A DNA stretch of 64,000 nt. Source: Pelecanus crispus (lineage: Eukaryota > Chordata > Aves > Pelecaniformes > Pelecanidae). The position numbers and the translations under genes are program-made. This document shows positions 44,742 through 57,900 of this stretch, one piece after another (within the stretch, counting starts at the first letter, position 1; every line of letters begins with the position of its first letter). The notes beneath the pieces were generated by a model. That model made no database searches, was not told where the DNA came from, and worked only from the letters and a program-made list of their open reading frames with translations. Location: assembly GCF_030463565.1 (NCBI RefSeq), contig NC_134659.1, positions 7,262,511 to 7,326,510 of the forward strand, written 5' to 3'.

Positions 44742-47700
44742 GCAGGCTGAGAAAGCTGTGGCAGGGGCGGCCCCGCCATCCCCGCTGCGAGTGCTGCCCC
44801 TGCATCCCACTACCCCTTCAATCATCCCCCCAAAACCCTAATTTCACACCCCCCAGGGCTGTGCTGGAGAATTATCCGTTCGTTCTTCTTGGCTGCCATT
44901 GAAACGCATCGAAATGCAGCGGTACCTGAGGAGGAGAAAAAAAACAACCCCCAAAAAACCAACCCCAAACCTGCAACCACACCGCAGTAGGAAGAACTTC
45001 ATTTAACCCAGCGATGCTCCGGCCACCCCCGAGCCGTGTTTTATAATCACAGCCTAAGTGGTTTGAAATAAGGCGAGCAAAAAAGCACGATGTTCCCTTG
45101 CTGTGCCTCCGAGTGAAATGTCCTCGCATCTCTGTGTCACCCCATGGAAATAAGATCGCTCCCCAGGAACGCCTTAATCCAACAGAGGAAGAATTGAATC
45201 AGATTTTTTATTAGCGGTCCATTAGGCTGCGTTTCTCCCTGTCATATCGTCTCCTTCTGACAGAGATGGTACACAGAGGCTCCTGAAATTGTGGGTGGGT
45301 TTTCAGCGGTGGGTAAATAGCTGATGTCTAAATATAGGCCTAGGAGTGATAGAAATTGTTTGAAATGTATGCGGAGCTTCTGAAAAACGAGATCCTCCTA
45401 TGTGACAACGCTGAGTTAACCTAACAGGCGTAGCGGAGCCGGGCCCGCAATGATATGGGAGCTGGGTTCATGTGGATATAATTATTGTAAAGTATATAGA
45501 AGACAGATACAATTAGATGGATGCGGATCAGCCGGATGAAGTGATACAAAGGTATGTGAGGGAGGGGTGGCATCACCGGCGCGGAGGAGCCTCGGCTGAG
45601 CGAGACACGGCGTCTGTCAGACAGGCTTATCGCAGCCCCTGCTCTTGTCTGGGTCGAGCCGCTTTTCTGGGAGGCACAACTGAAGGATAAAGCTCAGGCT
45701 TTTTTTTTTTCCCCCCTAAAAAAAAAAAAGAAAATTTGCTGTTCTGTCAAGGTGTTACCATTTTACAGAAATATCTCACTTCCAGGGCCAGGGTTGCGAG
45801 AAAGGTTTCTGGAGGCTGGGATTGATTGAGGAAGGAGCCCCAGCCCACAGCGTGCTTTGGGGAGCAGAATATCCCAGTTCATAATAAAAAAACCATCATT
45901 TTAGTCTGGATCAGATACACCCACATCCCGTGCAGATACCCCTGCCCGCCAACTCCCCTCTCGCATGTCCCGTGGCGTCTGTCAGAGCATCACAGAGCAG
46001 CTGTGGAATCGCTCCTTGGCTAGGTAAGATAAAACCAGGGGGGGAAAAACCTAGGTTGCCACATTTCAGCTTCATCTTTGAGGTTACATCTGGTAAAACC
46101 TGGCAGAGCTCCACTGGCTTGAGAGGAAATGCATCACTTTAAACAGCTAGTTACAGAGGCTTCTATCTGCCAAGGTCCTAACCGCTTCCTCGTGCTGCCT
46201 GGGGTTGGGAGAGAAACACAGAAATTAAAATTCCTCAGCTGATGAGTCACGGCTTAAAAGACACCTTGGGGGAGCGCTGGGCCACATCACGGCGGGGACG
46301 GGCCCTCCTGACGGACATTTAATCTGATTTCAGTCCTCCTGACCCGCTCCTTCCAAAGGAGGCCTCTCCTCCTCCTCCTCCTCCTGGATTTTTCCACCTC
46401 TGCATCGGCCGCCGTCAACACGGATCTCTGCAGCGCCCGGTTCGGTGGCACCGGTGCGTTTTGGAGCGGGTTTCGGCACCGGGAAAAGGCAACACGGCAC
46501 CTGACAGCAGCCCTGGAGAAGAGCACGCTGTGTCAGGCCATGAGAAACGACCCAGTGTAAGCAGGAATCTCCCCCCAGGCCCAGGCTAGATAAAGAGCGC
46601 TCCGTCTGCGCTTATATATATGTGTATGAATAATTAAGGTGCCAGATGGCCCTTGAGCCCCTGGTCTAGATATAAATGTCTAATTACATTTGGTGTCCGT
46701 GGGAGTTGGGTAGCCAGGTTCCTCTGCGGAGCTGGGCTCATCCCGGAGGACCCTTGGGTGTCGTAGAACCAAAGAAACTTGCCGTTTTCCTGCAAAAACC
46801 CTTTCCCTAGGGATTTAACTGCGCGTCGTCTTTTCCAAACCCGGTTGGAGATGATCGCAGGGGAACAGGTCAGTCTGACGGAGGAGGAGAAGCAGCGAGA
46901 GCTCCCTGGCAGGATCCCAAAGCCCCCGCTCTGCGCCCCGCCGATTGACACGGGGAGAAGACTTGCGAGCAACTCGACTGGGGAGGCGTTTGCTTGTTTG
47001 CAGTTTTGCATTCAGCCGAGCTGCCTTTCTTCCTGGAGATGCGCTTGTATCCCAGCTGGCCATTAGAGACATCGAAATACATTAGCTTCACTTAGGCGAG
47101 GCCACAAGAGCCCTCCCGGGACCGGAGCTGCCAGCCCAGAAGCGAGCTCTCGCGCACTCTGACCCGGAGAGGAGGCGAAAGCTTCCCCCGAACGGTCGCT
47201 GCAATTCTTGCGACAATCTCCGCAGCGGCCCAGACCTCGCCTTCGCCAGCAGAGGAAAACTGGAGAACATCCACCCTGCGGGATGCCGGTGAGGTTTGGC
47301 AAGGAACCGCAAGGCAGCTCCCAGTACCTCGAGGAAAGCCGGGAGAAGAGCGGATTTCTTCCCGTAGCCGGGAAAGCGGTGTCGGGCGCTGGCCCGGAGG
47401 CAGCGTGGAGATGGGGTCAAGTTCAAGACTCCTCGCCCTGCCCTGTGCCTCCGCTTGAGTTAACTGCTGCTGAAAGCCAGGCTCCCTTCGCCCTGCTCAG
47501 CTCTGCTCAGCACCGTCCCCGAGGGCTTTGGGGACAGCATTTTGCGGCGGGTCCCTGAGGAGGGTGCTCCCTGCACCCCATGCCACCCAGTGACCTCCTT
47601 GGAGCATCCTCGCAACCAGGGGTCCCGGGCACCCCGCTGCCCCCCAGCCCCATGCCCCGGGGCTCCGTCCCCTCCTGCCCGTCGGGCACAGCAGGCAGCC

Positions 47701-47865
47701 CCTGCCTGTCCCGCTGCCGGCAGAGGGCAATGGCTGCCCGCGAATTGCTGGGGCCCGATCCGGACCCCTGGGCCCCCTGCCCTGGCGCAGCCCCTCCTAA
47801 CCCCCCTCCCCGCTCCCGTCTCCATTTCATCTCTTTTCCCCTCCGCTGCGCAGGGAGTGCTCGAG

Positions 47866-47960
47866 TTTAATAAGTAATGAAGGAATTTATGGAGCCATTA
47901 GCACAGTAATTGTTCTCTTCCCACCTAATAGTCAGAGATTAATGGAGAGGGAAAAATAAC
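47866..47960. promoter_or_regulatory. Candidate enhancer: cluster of TAAT/ATTA homeodomain cores
   Basis: Within 47868-47943 there are seven TAAT or ATTA cores (47868, 47875, 47897, 47907, 47926, 47938 and 47940) in an AT-rich island flanked on both sides by GC-rich sequence. The composition contrast and motif density suggest a regulatory element. There is no direct proof. Confidence 0.35.
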
Positions 47961-50900
47961 CCCCCCCCTCAAAGTACAGAGAGGATTAAGGCGGGATTGG
48001 GGATCCGGGATCGCACCGCAGGGCCGCGTCCCTCACCAAAGCCCCGTGCCCCGAGGGTGGCTGGTGCACGGACACGAACCTATAATTACAAAGATCTGAG
48101 CACCCAGGGACCCTCCACGCTCTTGGCCTCCTGCCTTTTCCAGTCCCCAGCTCCCCTCCCCGGGACTCGCCACGGGCGGCCCTGCTCAGGACAGCGATGT
48201 CCACACGGGGTGGAGGCACCCGATTTTGGGTGCTTAACCCTGGTCTCTTCTGGCAGGGTCCCGCAGGGATGCAGCCCGAGGGAGCCAAGCAGCACCCTGG
48301 GAAGCTGCGTACGTCCACGGGCTTCGGGCTCGCGTCCGTCTCTGGTCCATCTGCCCCCTGCAAGCTGGTGCCTTTGCCTTCCAATTGCTATCTGTGCTCC
48401 AAGCAGCCCAATTTTACACCCTACTCCGCTCAGAGACCCTTCCACCGAGAGGCAGCGACCTGGTCCATCATCGCTCTGTGCCTCGGTTCCTCTCAGAGCA
48501 GGGAGGAAAACGAAGCCGTCCTCCCGGGGAGGAGCGGCACAGCCCAGAAGGACTCAGCCCCGTCTGTGCTCGTGCCGAGCAGAGACGAGACCCGCCACAA
48601 CCTCGGCAGGCAGGCGCCTTTAAACGCTGGAGCCTCCGCTCCAGCCATTGCCATGTCACCGCACGGTGACACGCTGCCACGGCCGGGACGTGTGGAGCGA
48701 GCGCCGCAGCAGCCGCACACGAACTGGGTCTTGCTGGGCAGACGGCAAACAGGTGGCAGCTCCGGAGGAGGGGGACCTCACGTAACCACGGGGCCCCAAA
48801 ATGACCCAAACACCCGAGATGTGGCTTGGTCTCAGCCAGGGCTCTTGGGTGCCTTTGATGGAGGAGGATTCTTCTTGGATAGGGAGAAAGGGGGAATATG
48901 GTGGGGGGGAGACAGACACCCCGCCCCGCTCTGAGCTATAATGTCACCGCCAAGCGTGACGTCTTTGCAGGATGAGTGGCACTTGCTCCAGGAGGGAGAG
49001 GCAGCGCAAAGGGATGCTGTGAAAAGCCAGCCGGCAGCACCGGTGCCCGGCTCCCAGCAGCTGAGACCTGCGCCCTTTCCCCGTGTCCCGGCGGGGAGGA
49101 AAGCGAGGACGCAGCCTGCGGCAAAAGACGTTTCTCAATGATTCGCACAAGCAGCCGGGAAGGGAGAAGCTGGGCAGGAGCCTGCGGGGAGCCCAGGCAC
49201 CCACACTGGGGGGACCAAGGAGATGGCCCCATGTGCCAGCCAGCTCCCAGGCACCTCACGCCTCTCTTCCACCCCCCTGAGGATCGGTACCTCGTTCCTG
49301 CTGTGCCAAATGCTGTCACAAAAACGCAGAAGTCCTCCATCTCCCTTTAGTCTTCAGGGTGGCATTTGTCACATCTCGCAGCTCTTCCCCGTGACATGCT
49401 CCAGCCGCGGTGGGAGCGGAGAGCATCATGCTGAACAGCACGTCCTCTCCTGTCCCATCAGGGCATCTTTGCCTGCAGCCCTAGGGGAGAAAAGACCAAA
49501 TCTGCACATCTTCCCTCCCTTCCGACACCTTCCCAAGCGAAAAAGGCGTCATGCTGAAATGCATCACCCCGTGCGGCAGGTGAGGAGCCCAGAAGTTGCC
49601 AGGGACCCCTCTGCTCTGAGGACACACGTGCTGACCGCAAAACTCTGGGGTTTTTTTCCTAGTTATCCCCCTTCCCCGCCCTACCGCTCCCTGCCGTGCA
49701 CGGGCAGCCTGACACTGGTTTCTCTTCCCTGTCACCCATGCATAAATTCCCACCTCCTCCTAGCCAGCTCCAGTGCCTCAGTTTCCCCATGCGGTGAGTT
49801 TTCAGAGAGGGGTTTTTCTGTGCCAGGCAGCTGGGGATGGACAACACCCCCAGAAAGCACCAAATGCCCCCCAGCATCCCCCAGCTCAGGTACTCTGTCA
49901 GGCATTCGTCACGTCTTTCTGTCGCTAGTGGGAGGGAAATATGGCAATTAAAATAAATCAGAGGCTGGCAGCTCTGTTTGTCATCTGGAGGGGAGCAGTT
50001 ATAATCTGGACGGGGTGGGAACTCGGGCAGGAGACAATCAATAAAGCCTGCAGGTCTTTGTCTCCTTGTAAGGAGACACCCACCAACCTTCAGTCAGGCC
50101 CCAAAGTCAAAACCCCGCCTGACTTTGCCGTCGGAGCAATGCTGGACCTGAGGAAGGAACGTGCGAGTTGAATTCCCTCGAGCTCTTGGGTTTCCAAGCC
50201 GACAGCCCTGGGCAAGGCTTTGCTGCTCAAGGAGACCCTTCTCCAAGGCGGCGTAACGGGATCCTTCACACCACGGAGGAGCGGTGAATAATTCATGGGC
50301 TCTGGCTGATCACGCAGCTCCTGGGGTGGACCTGGGAGCTGGGGAACGAGGGCTGCTCTAGGACAGGGTCTTGAGCCCAGGATGCTCCTAGGAACGAGTG
50401 GATCTTCTTACTCCTAAAGGACTGGGAGCTGGAAAACCCTTTGGGATCTCAATGCCATTGGTGCGAGGGGTGTAGTGCTGCTCCTGGCCATCCCGGGGCT
50501 TCACACCCGCCGAGCATCGGCCCCATGGCACCTCCGTACTCTTCCTCCTGGGGGACCATACCTGCCACTCGTGTAACTTCGTGGGCATTGCATTACAGAT
50601 TTAATGCCATGCCTTTCCATCCGTCTAGCTGGTCTGTCCGAAGTTCCCTCCTCCAGAAGGGCTGGGCTCAGTCCAACACCTCCTCGTCCACTCCCAGCCC
50701 TCATGGGGACAAGGATCTGAGCCAGGCTGTCCTCACTCGGGCAGAGGGACCAGCACAGGTTACTCCTGAGGGACAAAAACCATGATGGATGGGGCGGTGG
50801 CACCGCAAACCTGGCACACACAGGCTTGGCGAGAGCCTTGGCACCCCGCAGGGTCTCCAAGGGTTGTGCTGCCAGCCCTACCCCATCAGCAGGAGCCCTG

Positions 50901-51900
50901 GATTTGGCCTGCTGGTAGACTTTGATGGAGAAGGACCTTCTTTTGGAGACCCAGAAGGCTCAACACGTGGCTTTATGCAGCGTGGGTCCGTTCACAGGCA
51001 CAGGAGGGTGCTTGAGAGCAACCCTGCAGCCTCCTGCCCCAGGCACATTCTGGAATCTCCCCCATCTCCATCCCACGAACCTCCTTCCCCTCTAAGCTGT
51101 GCTAGATCCCATGGATCTTTTTAAAAAAAACCACTCTGTACATTTGGTGCCTGGAGCTCCCTCAGCCATGGACTATGAATTCTTGCTAAATATATATTTA
51201 AGGGAGTCGTGGGGATATTTTTAAATGACCCCTGAAGCTATTTCTGCTTAATTTCCCTCACTTTCCCTCTGTGTCTCTCCCTGCTCTTCTCCTCCACAGA
51301 GGACGAGAGCTCATTTTCATCTCTCCTGTCTGGGAGATGGGGTGCCTGGTTGGCTGAAGACAAAGAACAGTCCAAAAAAGAGCAGACACGGCTGAGCAAG
51401 AATAGCAGCTGGGGCTGGCCCAGGGCAGAGCACGGCGGGGTCCATCCCCCCTCCTGCTTCAGGGTGCTGCTAATCACCAGCTAAGAGCAACCAGGGTGAA
51501 ATAATCCCCTCTGCAGCCCTGCCCAGGCACCCAACAGGGCTTTTAGCCGCTCTGTAGTCTTAAATTAGATTAAACCTACACGGTTAGGACAAGATCTGCT
51601 CACGGTCCTGATGCTTTGGGCCAATCTTTAGCCCCTGCTCAAAAGCAAAGACACATCCCCACCGCACTCAGCTTCTGCAAGGAAGCAGCAAGTCCACCCC
51701 GTAGCCCCCAAACCATCTTACTTTCCACCCTGGGCCAAGGCATTTCACTGCTTTATATCTCAATTTTCCCATCTGACACCTGTGGGTAATCACCCATCCC
51801 TGGCGCTGAAAAGGCCCCGGTGCCTCCTGGCCACGAGCCACGCACAGACCCCGCAGATGGAAGAGGTTATTTTCCAAGGCAGCCCTCAGGGGAAGGGCAA

Positions 51901-51932
51901 CGTGTGTGTGTGTGCGTGCGTGCGTACACACA
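51901..51932. repeat. (GT)n/(GTGC)n microsatellite
   Basis: Alternating purine-pyrimidine sequence (gtgtgtgtgtgcgtgcgtgc and then acacac), about 32 bp, able to adopt Z-DNA. It has no gene context. Confidence 0.85.
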
Positions 51933-54900
51933 TGTGGGTTTATTGCACCTAAACGCTGCCAGGAGAGAAATACAAATGGGCGGAAAACCCAAGTCTTTGC
52001 TGCCGATGAGAAAGTGGTTCGTTAGGTTAACCCTTTCATCTCTGCCGCGGTCTCCTGCCCCGTCTTCTTCCTGCTGATACCCTTGAGAAGCTGCCGCCAT
52101 TCATCTTAGGCAAGCGGCTCATCCGTCTTCCCCGCAGGTGTGATTTGCCCTTCAGGCTCTGCCCCTCGCCCTTACCATCCATTCTTTACGTGGGTGATTA
52201 ACTCCCAGCACTAAGCTCCATCCTGCCTGCTGGCAGCCATCTCCCCCCGCGGCGGACTCCCCACACATCCTGACTGTTTCGGTTTGGGCATTTTTTAGGT
52301 GGTCGTGGGGATTTTGTCTGGCTCCTTTGGGTGGGTTGAGCGGGTGGCTTCCAGCAGAAAAGGAGGAAATGCTCCTTGTTTCTCCTCTGTGGCTTTCCAT
52401 CCCTGCCTTCCCTCCCAAATTTCCCCACCTGCAACCCACCTTTAGCTTTTTTTTTGGCACGTCCCTGGCTGCTGAGGCACCTCCAACCCTTGCGAGGCGC
52501 TGACTCACCAGAATCACTCAGAAAATACAGCCAAGAGCAACACAGTAAACCAGAAAACAGGGATCCCAGGGAGGGAATGGATCCCTGCCAAGGTCCTGCC
52601 TCCTGGGGAGCTCCCCCAGCCCCTCCGCCCTGGGGCAGGATTTTAACCTGAGTCTGCACCATCCCAGGTGAGCGGCCCCAGGATTTCACCGGTGAGATTT
52701 AACCAGCAGGGTCCAGCCTGGATTTCCCACCCAGGCTCCTCTAAACTGTCCCACAAGGCAAGTGGAGAAGCACAGATACAGGAGCAAAGACATCTCAGAG
52801 CCTGAGGACACTCAGAGCTTCCATTTTGGTCCAAATCTCTCCAGAAAGCTTTAAGAGACCCCAGTTACTTTTCCCTGGTGCTTAATGACCCCAAGGTAAA
52901 GCCTGCCAGTAATCAGGTTACCATCGCTCCGCTGAGATGCAATAACCACCAACACTCTCAGTGCATTCACAACAAACTAAATTGTGCGAGCTGGTGCAGC
53001 CCGTTCCTCCCTGGGCGGTTGCTATGTGTTCAGGGTTTGGCACTGAGGTTGTTTCTTACACCTCAGTCAAATGCAGGCTGGAGCTGCTGTGAATATTTGT
53101 CTGCTTGTTGGAAAATATCTCCCCAAATTCTGGCTGGGAGATGGGACAGAGGAGCTGAGGACAGGGGAAACTGCATGGCTCACCATAAAACTTCTCAGCC
53201 AAAGCCCTTTGAAAGTGCTCTTGCACATTCGGTCCTGGAGATGCTCCATCAGCTCCTGCATCTGTATTCCAGCATGGGATGGATCCAGGATCCTTCTCTA
53301 TTAGGAGCTCAGCAGCACCCCTGTGCTACAGCCTGACACATTGAGACCAAGTACAGATGGGACGAGATGCCCTGAAATGCCTCGAATGGGGGGAACCTGA
53401 CCTCAGGAGACCACCGAGACGTGGGGAGGAGACCCTACAGCTTCACAAAACATTATACCAAGTGGCAAAAGGGGAGTGCCACAACCTGCACACCAGATCT
53501 AAACACCTTCTTCGTCATCAGATGGATGGCCACAAACCCCTCGGTGCTCCTACTGGGACTGGGACAGCCCCAGACCGTGCCCTTGGACCAGCCAGACAAG
53601 CTGCCAAGAGCTTCTGCAAAGGCAAATTGCTTGCAGATGCTCTTGGTGCAGGTCCAGGACACCCCGAGCTGCTGCAAGCCAGACCCAGGCACGTGGCACA
53701 GAGCAGACCCACGCCGCCTGCTCCCAGCTTAAAGCAATGCAGATGCAAGAGCGATGCGAGAGGCTGAGTGATGGAAAGGCTGAGGGAGAAAAATGGCCAG
53801 AGAAATGGTCTCGTTCACTATTTACTTGGTTTTAACCGAGGGAGAGCAGATATCCTTTGCACTTCGGTGGCTCCAGAGTGCTCAAAGCTGGTGGCTGCTG
53901 CTGCACGGCGGGACAGAGCTGCTCTCCGAGGGCAGTCTCAGGGAGCTGGAGATGCAGACTCAGGTGGGACACTGCGGAGCAGGGAGGTTCTTCCCTTGAG
54001 TACCAGCACCCGTCCCATCCCTTCCCTGGGTCCCCAGGGGAGCCCAAGCGCATGGGCTGGAGTTTTGCCAGCGACCAGGCAATGGGGCACTTTGGAGCCC
54101 CTCATGCCCCCTCTACCTCCTGCTGCTTTTTCTTCTTACCCACTGCTTTCATCCCAATCCTTTCTCCCTGCACCGATGGTCTCCAACACCTTCCCCTGGC
54201 AACCCGTAGCCCCCAGTCCTTCCCTTCCAGTGCTCCCCCTCCTTCACAGGGCCCCTAAAGGGTGCTGGTGGCAGAGGGTGGCTTCCGATGAGCTGTGTCC
54301 AGCCCCCCTGCATGTCCCTGGCACAGCCTTAGGGACCCACTCAAAGGCAAACAGAGGCCACACAACTCATTGCAGAGATGACAAGAGCCAGGTCTCAGCC
54401 AGGGGTTGGCAGCGAGCACCAAGAGCCCATGCCCTCCCCGGGGCCAACAGGTATATAGAGAGGGTGGCTATTTTTGGGGTGCTGGCACAGCATCGGGCAC
54501 TGCATGGAGGGCAAGGTGGCAGTTGTGTGTGTTGCTAAGTGGTGACACTGCCACAGGAGACCATCCATCATGGCAGGAGCGGAGGGGACCGAGTGAAGCT
54601 GAATCCACTACCAGAGGCTGGCAGCCCACCATGAGGGTCCCTGGCTGGGACCCACAGCGGGGTTTGAGACCGGCTTCGAGCTGCCCAAAGGGAAGAGGGT
54701 CCCCCCACCTTGACTGTGGGTGCTCACCCAGGGTGGGCTTCACCTCTGAAGACATCCCTGGAGGACCAGAAAAGTTCTTCCAAGCTAAACAACACAGGGA
54801 ACGAGTCCTCCCTTGCACCAGGCCAGCGCCCATCTCCCCTCTTTGCAGGCGCTGCTCGCAAAGGCAGAAATCACGCCGGAGCCCACCCCGAGCTACGCCG

Positions 54901-57900
54901 GGTCCTGCCTCGGCCATGGGTTGCCGTTTCCCGTGGCAGCTCCAGCCCCTCCATCCCAGTACGCTGCATGCCTGCCTTTCTCCGGGCTGCAGCACCACGG
55001 CGAGAGCTCTTAGCACTCAAGCAGGCGCTGCCGCCCGGAAGAGGAGTCCCAAGGACATGAGCCAAGGAAGGCCACACCACGCTTGGTGCAATTAGATGGA
55101 TTACAAACCAGCTCCTAACCCTCCTCCAAGGCCAGCAGAGCCGGGCTGTGACCTTCCCAGGTGACTGGCTCCGGTTTGCCTGGGGCTGATCTCTGGGATG
55201 CAGAAGGGGAGATGACACCCACCTCATGGGAGCCACGTTTTCCCCAGGTCCAAGGCCACGGGTGCAGCCCTGCAGCGTTCGCCCTCTCCCCCTGCTCCTC
55301 TGGCCACTGTCCCCACAGGGAGACAGGCAGCAGCTGAGATAATTTACCATTTAATGTGGGCAGATGGCTTAATTTAAACAAAATCAGAGAGGAGGGAAGC
55401 CAGTCTGTGAATATCTTGATGGGTTCAGCCTGTTCTCCCATCTCTCCCCCCTCCCTGCACTGCCCTTCTCCCGCAGCAGGTAAGGTCCCCACGCTGCCCA
55501 GGGACAGCAGCACCCTGCTGCAGGGCTGGATCCGGCCCCAAAGGCTCCTCAGGTCCTTTCAGCCTTTCTCCTCCCCAAGCTTCATTGTGCAAGAGGGAGG
55601 AAAAAAAATATCCAGGCACAGCAAAAATGCCGGCCTCCCCCAAGCCCCTTTGCAGCTTGGTCTGGTCTACAGACGCTCCTGAGATCTTCACCCCGGGCGG
55701 TTGGGTTGAGCGATGAGAGGTATTGGCATGGTTAGAGGTGGTGGCACTGTCACCCCGCGGTGCTGTGCCCCAAGGACTGTAGGGGCAGAGCCTGTCCTGC
55801 CAGCCACAGAGAGAGAGGGGCTGAAGTGGGCAGAGCTGAGGGGAAACCTGCTGGGGTGGGAGGCGGGTGTGGGGAAGCTGCTGAGCAGAAGGGAGGGATA
55901 AAGACCCAAGGGATTGCAGCTCCGATGCTGTACCAGGCTAGATCCCTTCCTCCTCCTGCTCCTTGGGCACGTTCCAGCGATCATAGTGCCCATTAATCCC
56001 TTCCTAAACTCCCCTCCAACCTGTGCTCCCCAGACTCTGCTTCACCACGCTGCCAGCTCTTCCCCATCTCAAGGTCTTCCCCCATCTCAGGGCACCTCCT
56101 GGCTCTTGCCTTCCACCCCAAATCGATGCCTGCTCAGGCTTTAGCCACGCAGGTCCCATTTTACGCCCATCAAGCCCCTTGCACAACGAGGTCCTGCCCA
56201 GGCTGGAGCTTCCAGTGCTAAAAACCAGCAGAGCCCTCTTGGCCACGCCGGTCAGCAGGGGCAGAGGAGGCAAATCTGAGCCGAAACCATCACCAGAGCC
56301 CAGTGGCGAACGCGGAGGATGATCAGGCAAAGGTATGACTGAGCGATCAGCACTACCGTTTCCTACCCGGGAATTAACCCAGCACGGCTCCCTGTGCGCA
56401 CGAGGAGAGCCAGGCAGCCAGCCCTGGTCCGGGCAGGCGTCGCAGAAGCAAATACAGCACCTCGGGTTGCCAACCACCGCCATCCCCGCCTGCACAAGCA
56501 AAGCAACCCTGAGATGGGGGGAAAACACCTACAAACAACTGCACCGACCCCCCTAATTTCCAGAACAGACACGGCAGGCTCTTATCTGTCAAGAGATGGT
56601 GATTTTCCTACAATTACCCACATCCCCTATGCACATAACAAATTCATCCCGGTTATGCAGAGAGTTTTCATAACAGGTTGCATGGCCGTAGGTGATTGCT
56701 TTAAAAAGCTCCCCACCCATGGAGCCGCGCTTTCCGTGCCTGTTCCCTCCGCAGTAATAAACGCTAATAATAAGGCTTAGTACCACGCAGCATTTTATGG
56801 CCTGTCTAATGCAGGAAGTCAAAGTTATCGAGCACAATAGTCTCTTCTTTGGCCACAAAAATAAGCATAATCCAAGGAAAAAGACAAAGCAGCCTTTTGG
56901 AAGCAGCAGAGCATGCTGGCAGCCTTGATTTGGGATATCAGAGCCGAGTCTGGGAGTTAAGCAATGTGCCCGAGGCTACAAAGCGCATCGGTGGCAGAAC
57001 CCATGGCTGGCGATTTGCTCCTCTCCCACCCGTGTCCATGAGCCTGCCTCGGGCATGATGGGCTTATGCCAAACGTGGCTGGATTATTCCCATCTCCCCC
57101 CAGCAATTTTCTCCCCCCTTAGACTAATTAGACCCCCCCCTGTCCCAGCGGGTTGCCCTCCTTCCCAGCCTGATTGCGTGGCTCCGTCGAGGCCGGGGGG
57201 TCCCAGGGAGCTGCTCGGTGCCGTATCAGCACGAAGCAGCTGCTTTGCAGCGGCTCGGGGCGGTGATTAGCAGGGCTGATAGCCAGGCAGGACACCCTGA
57301 TCCGAATTTCAATCAGGCCTGGCAAAACCCATCCACCTGCATCCTCCACAGGGGAAATTTGAGGGGAGAAACCCAGGAAATGCTTCTTCCTGTGTCTTGG
57401 GAAGATGCTGATCCCATGGGAACGCGGTCAGCAATGGGGTGTCAAGGTGGGACGGGGTGTGGGTGCCTGCTGGGGTGGCAGGGTGGAGGGCAGCAGCAGA
57501 GGGGATGGTTTTGTCCTACAGGCTGGAAACTGGGAGGGTAAAAAGCAGCAAAGGAAACATGGGGACAGGAGCCAGCAGTAAAGGCAATGGGGCTCACTAA
57601 GAAACTTCTCTTTTCTTTTTTTCTACCTTCCCAGTGAAGTTTTGAGAACAGGAGGCACGGACCGTGGCCACGAGAGGCGGGAGACCTTCCCTCACCAGCA
57701 CGGGCAGCTCCTTGCCCGCTGTGGAAGCTGGGGATCCCCCGTTGCACCTCTTTTAGCATCACCCAGCAGCAATGAGGGACCCAAGTGCCTCGGAGACACC
57801 TGAGCCATCCTGATTTACCCCCTTCAGCTCCCCCTGCACCCCTTTGGCTCCTGCCCAGCCCACGGCCCTCAGCCTGCCGGGGCAGCGCCGTCTCTGCAGC

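Noticed and set aside
47997-49951. Overlapping open frames of 208-245 residues
   Set aside because: There are competing frames on both strands, compositional bias and no similarity to any family I know. They are treated as chance frames.
53768-54538. 256-residue open frame on the plus strand
   Set aside because: Low-complexity Pro/Ser/Ala-rich translation with no domain, and other frames overlap it on both strands. It looks like a chance frame in GC-rich intergenic DNA.
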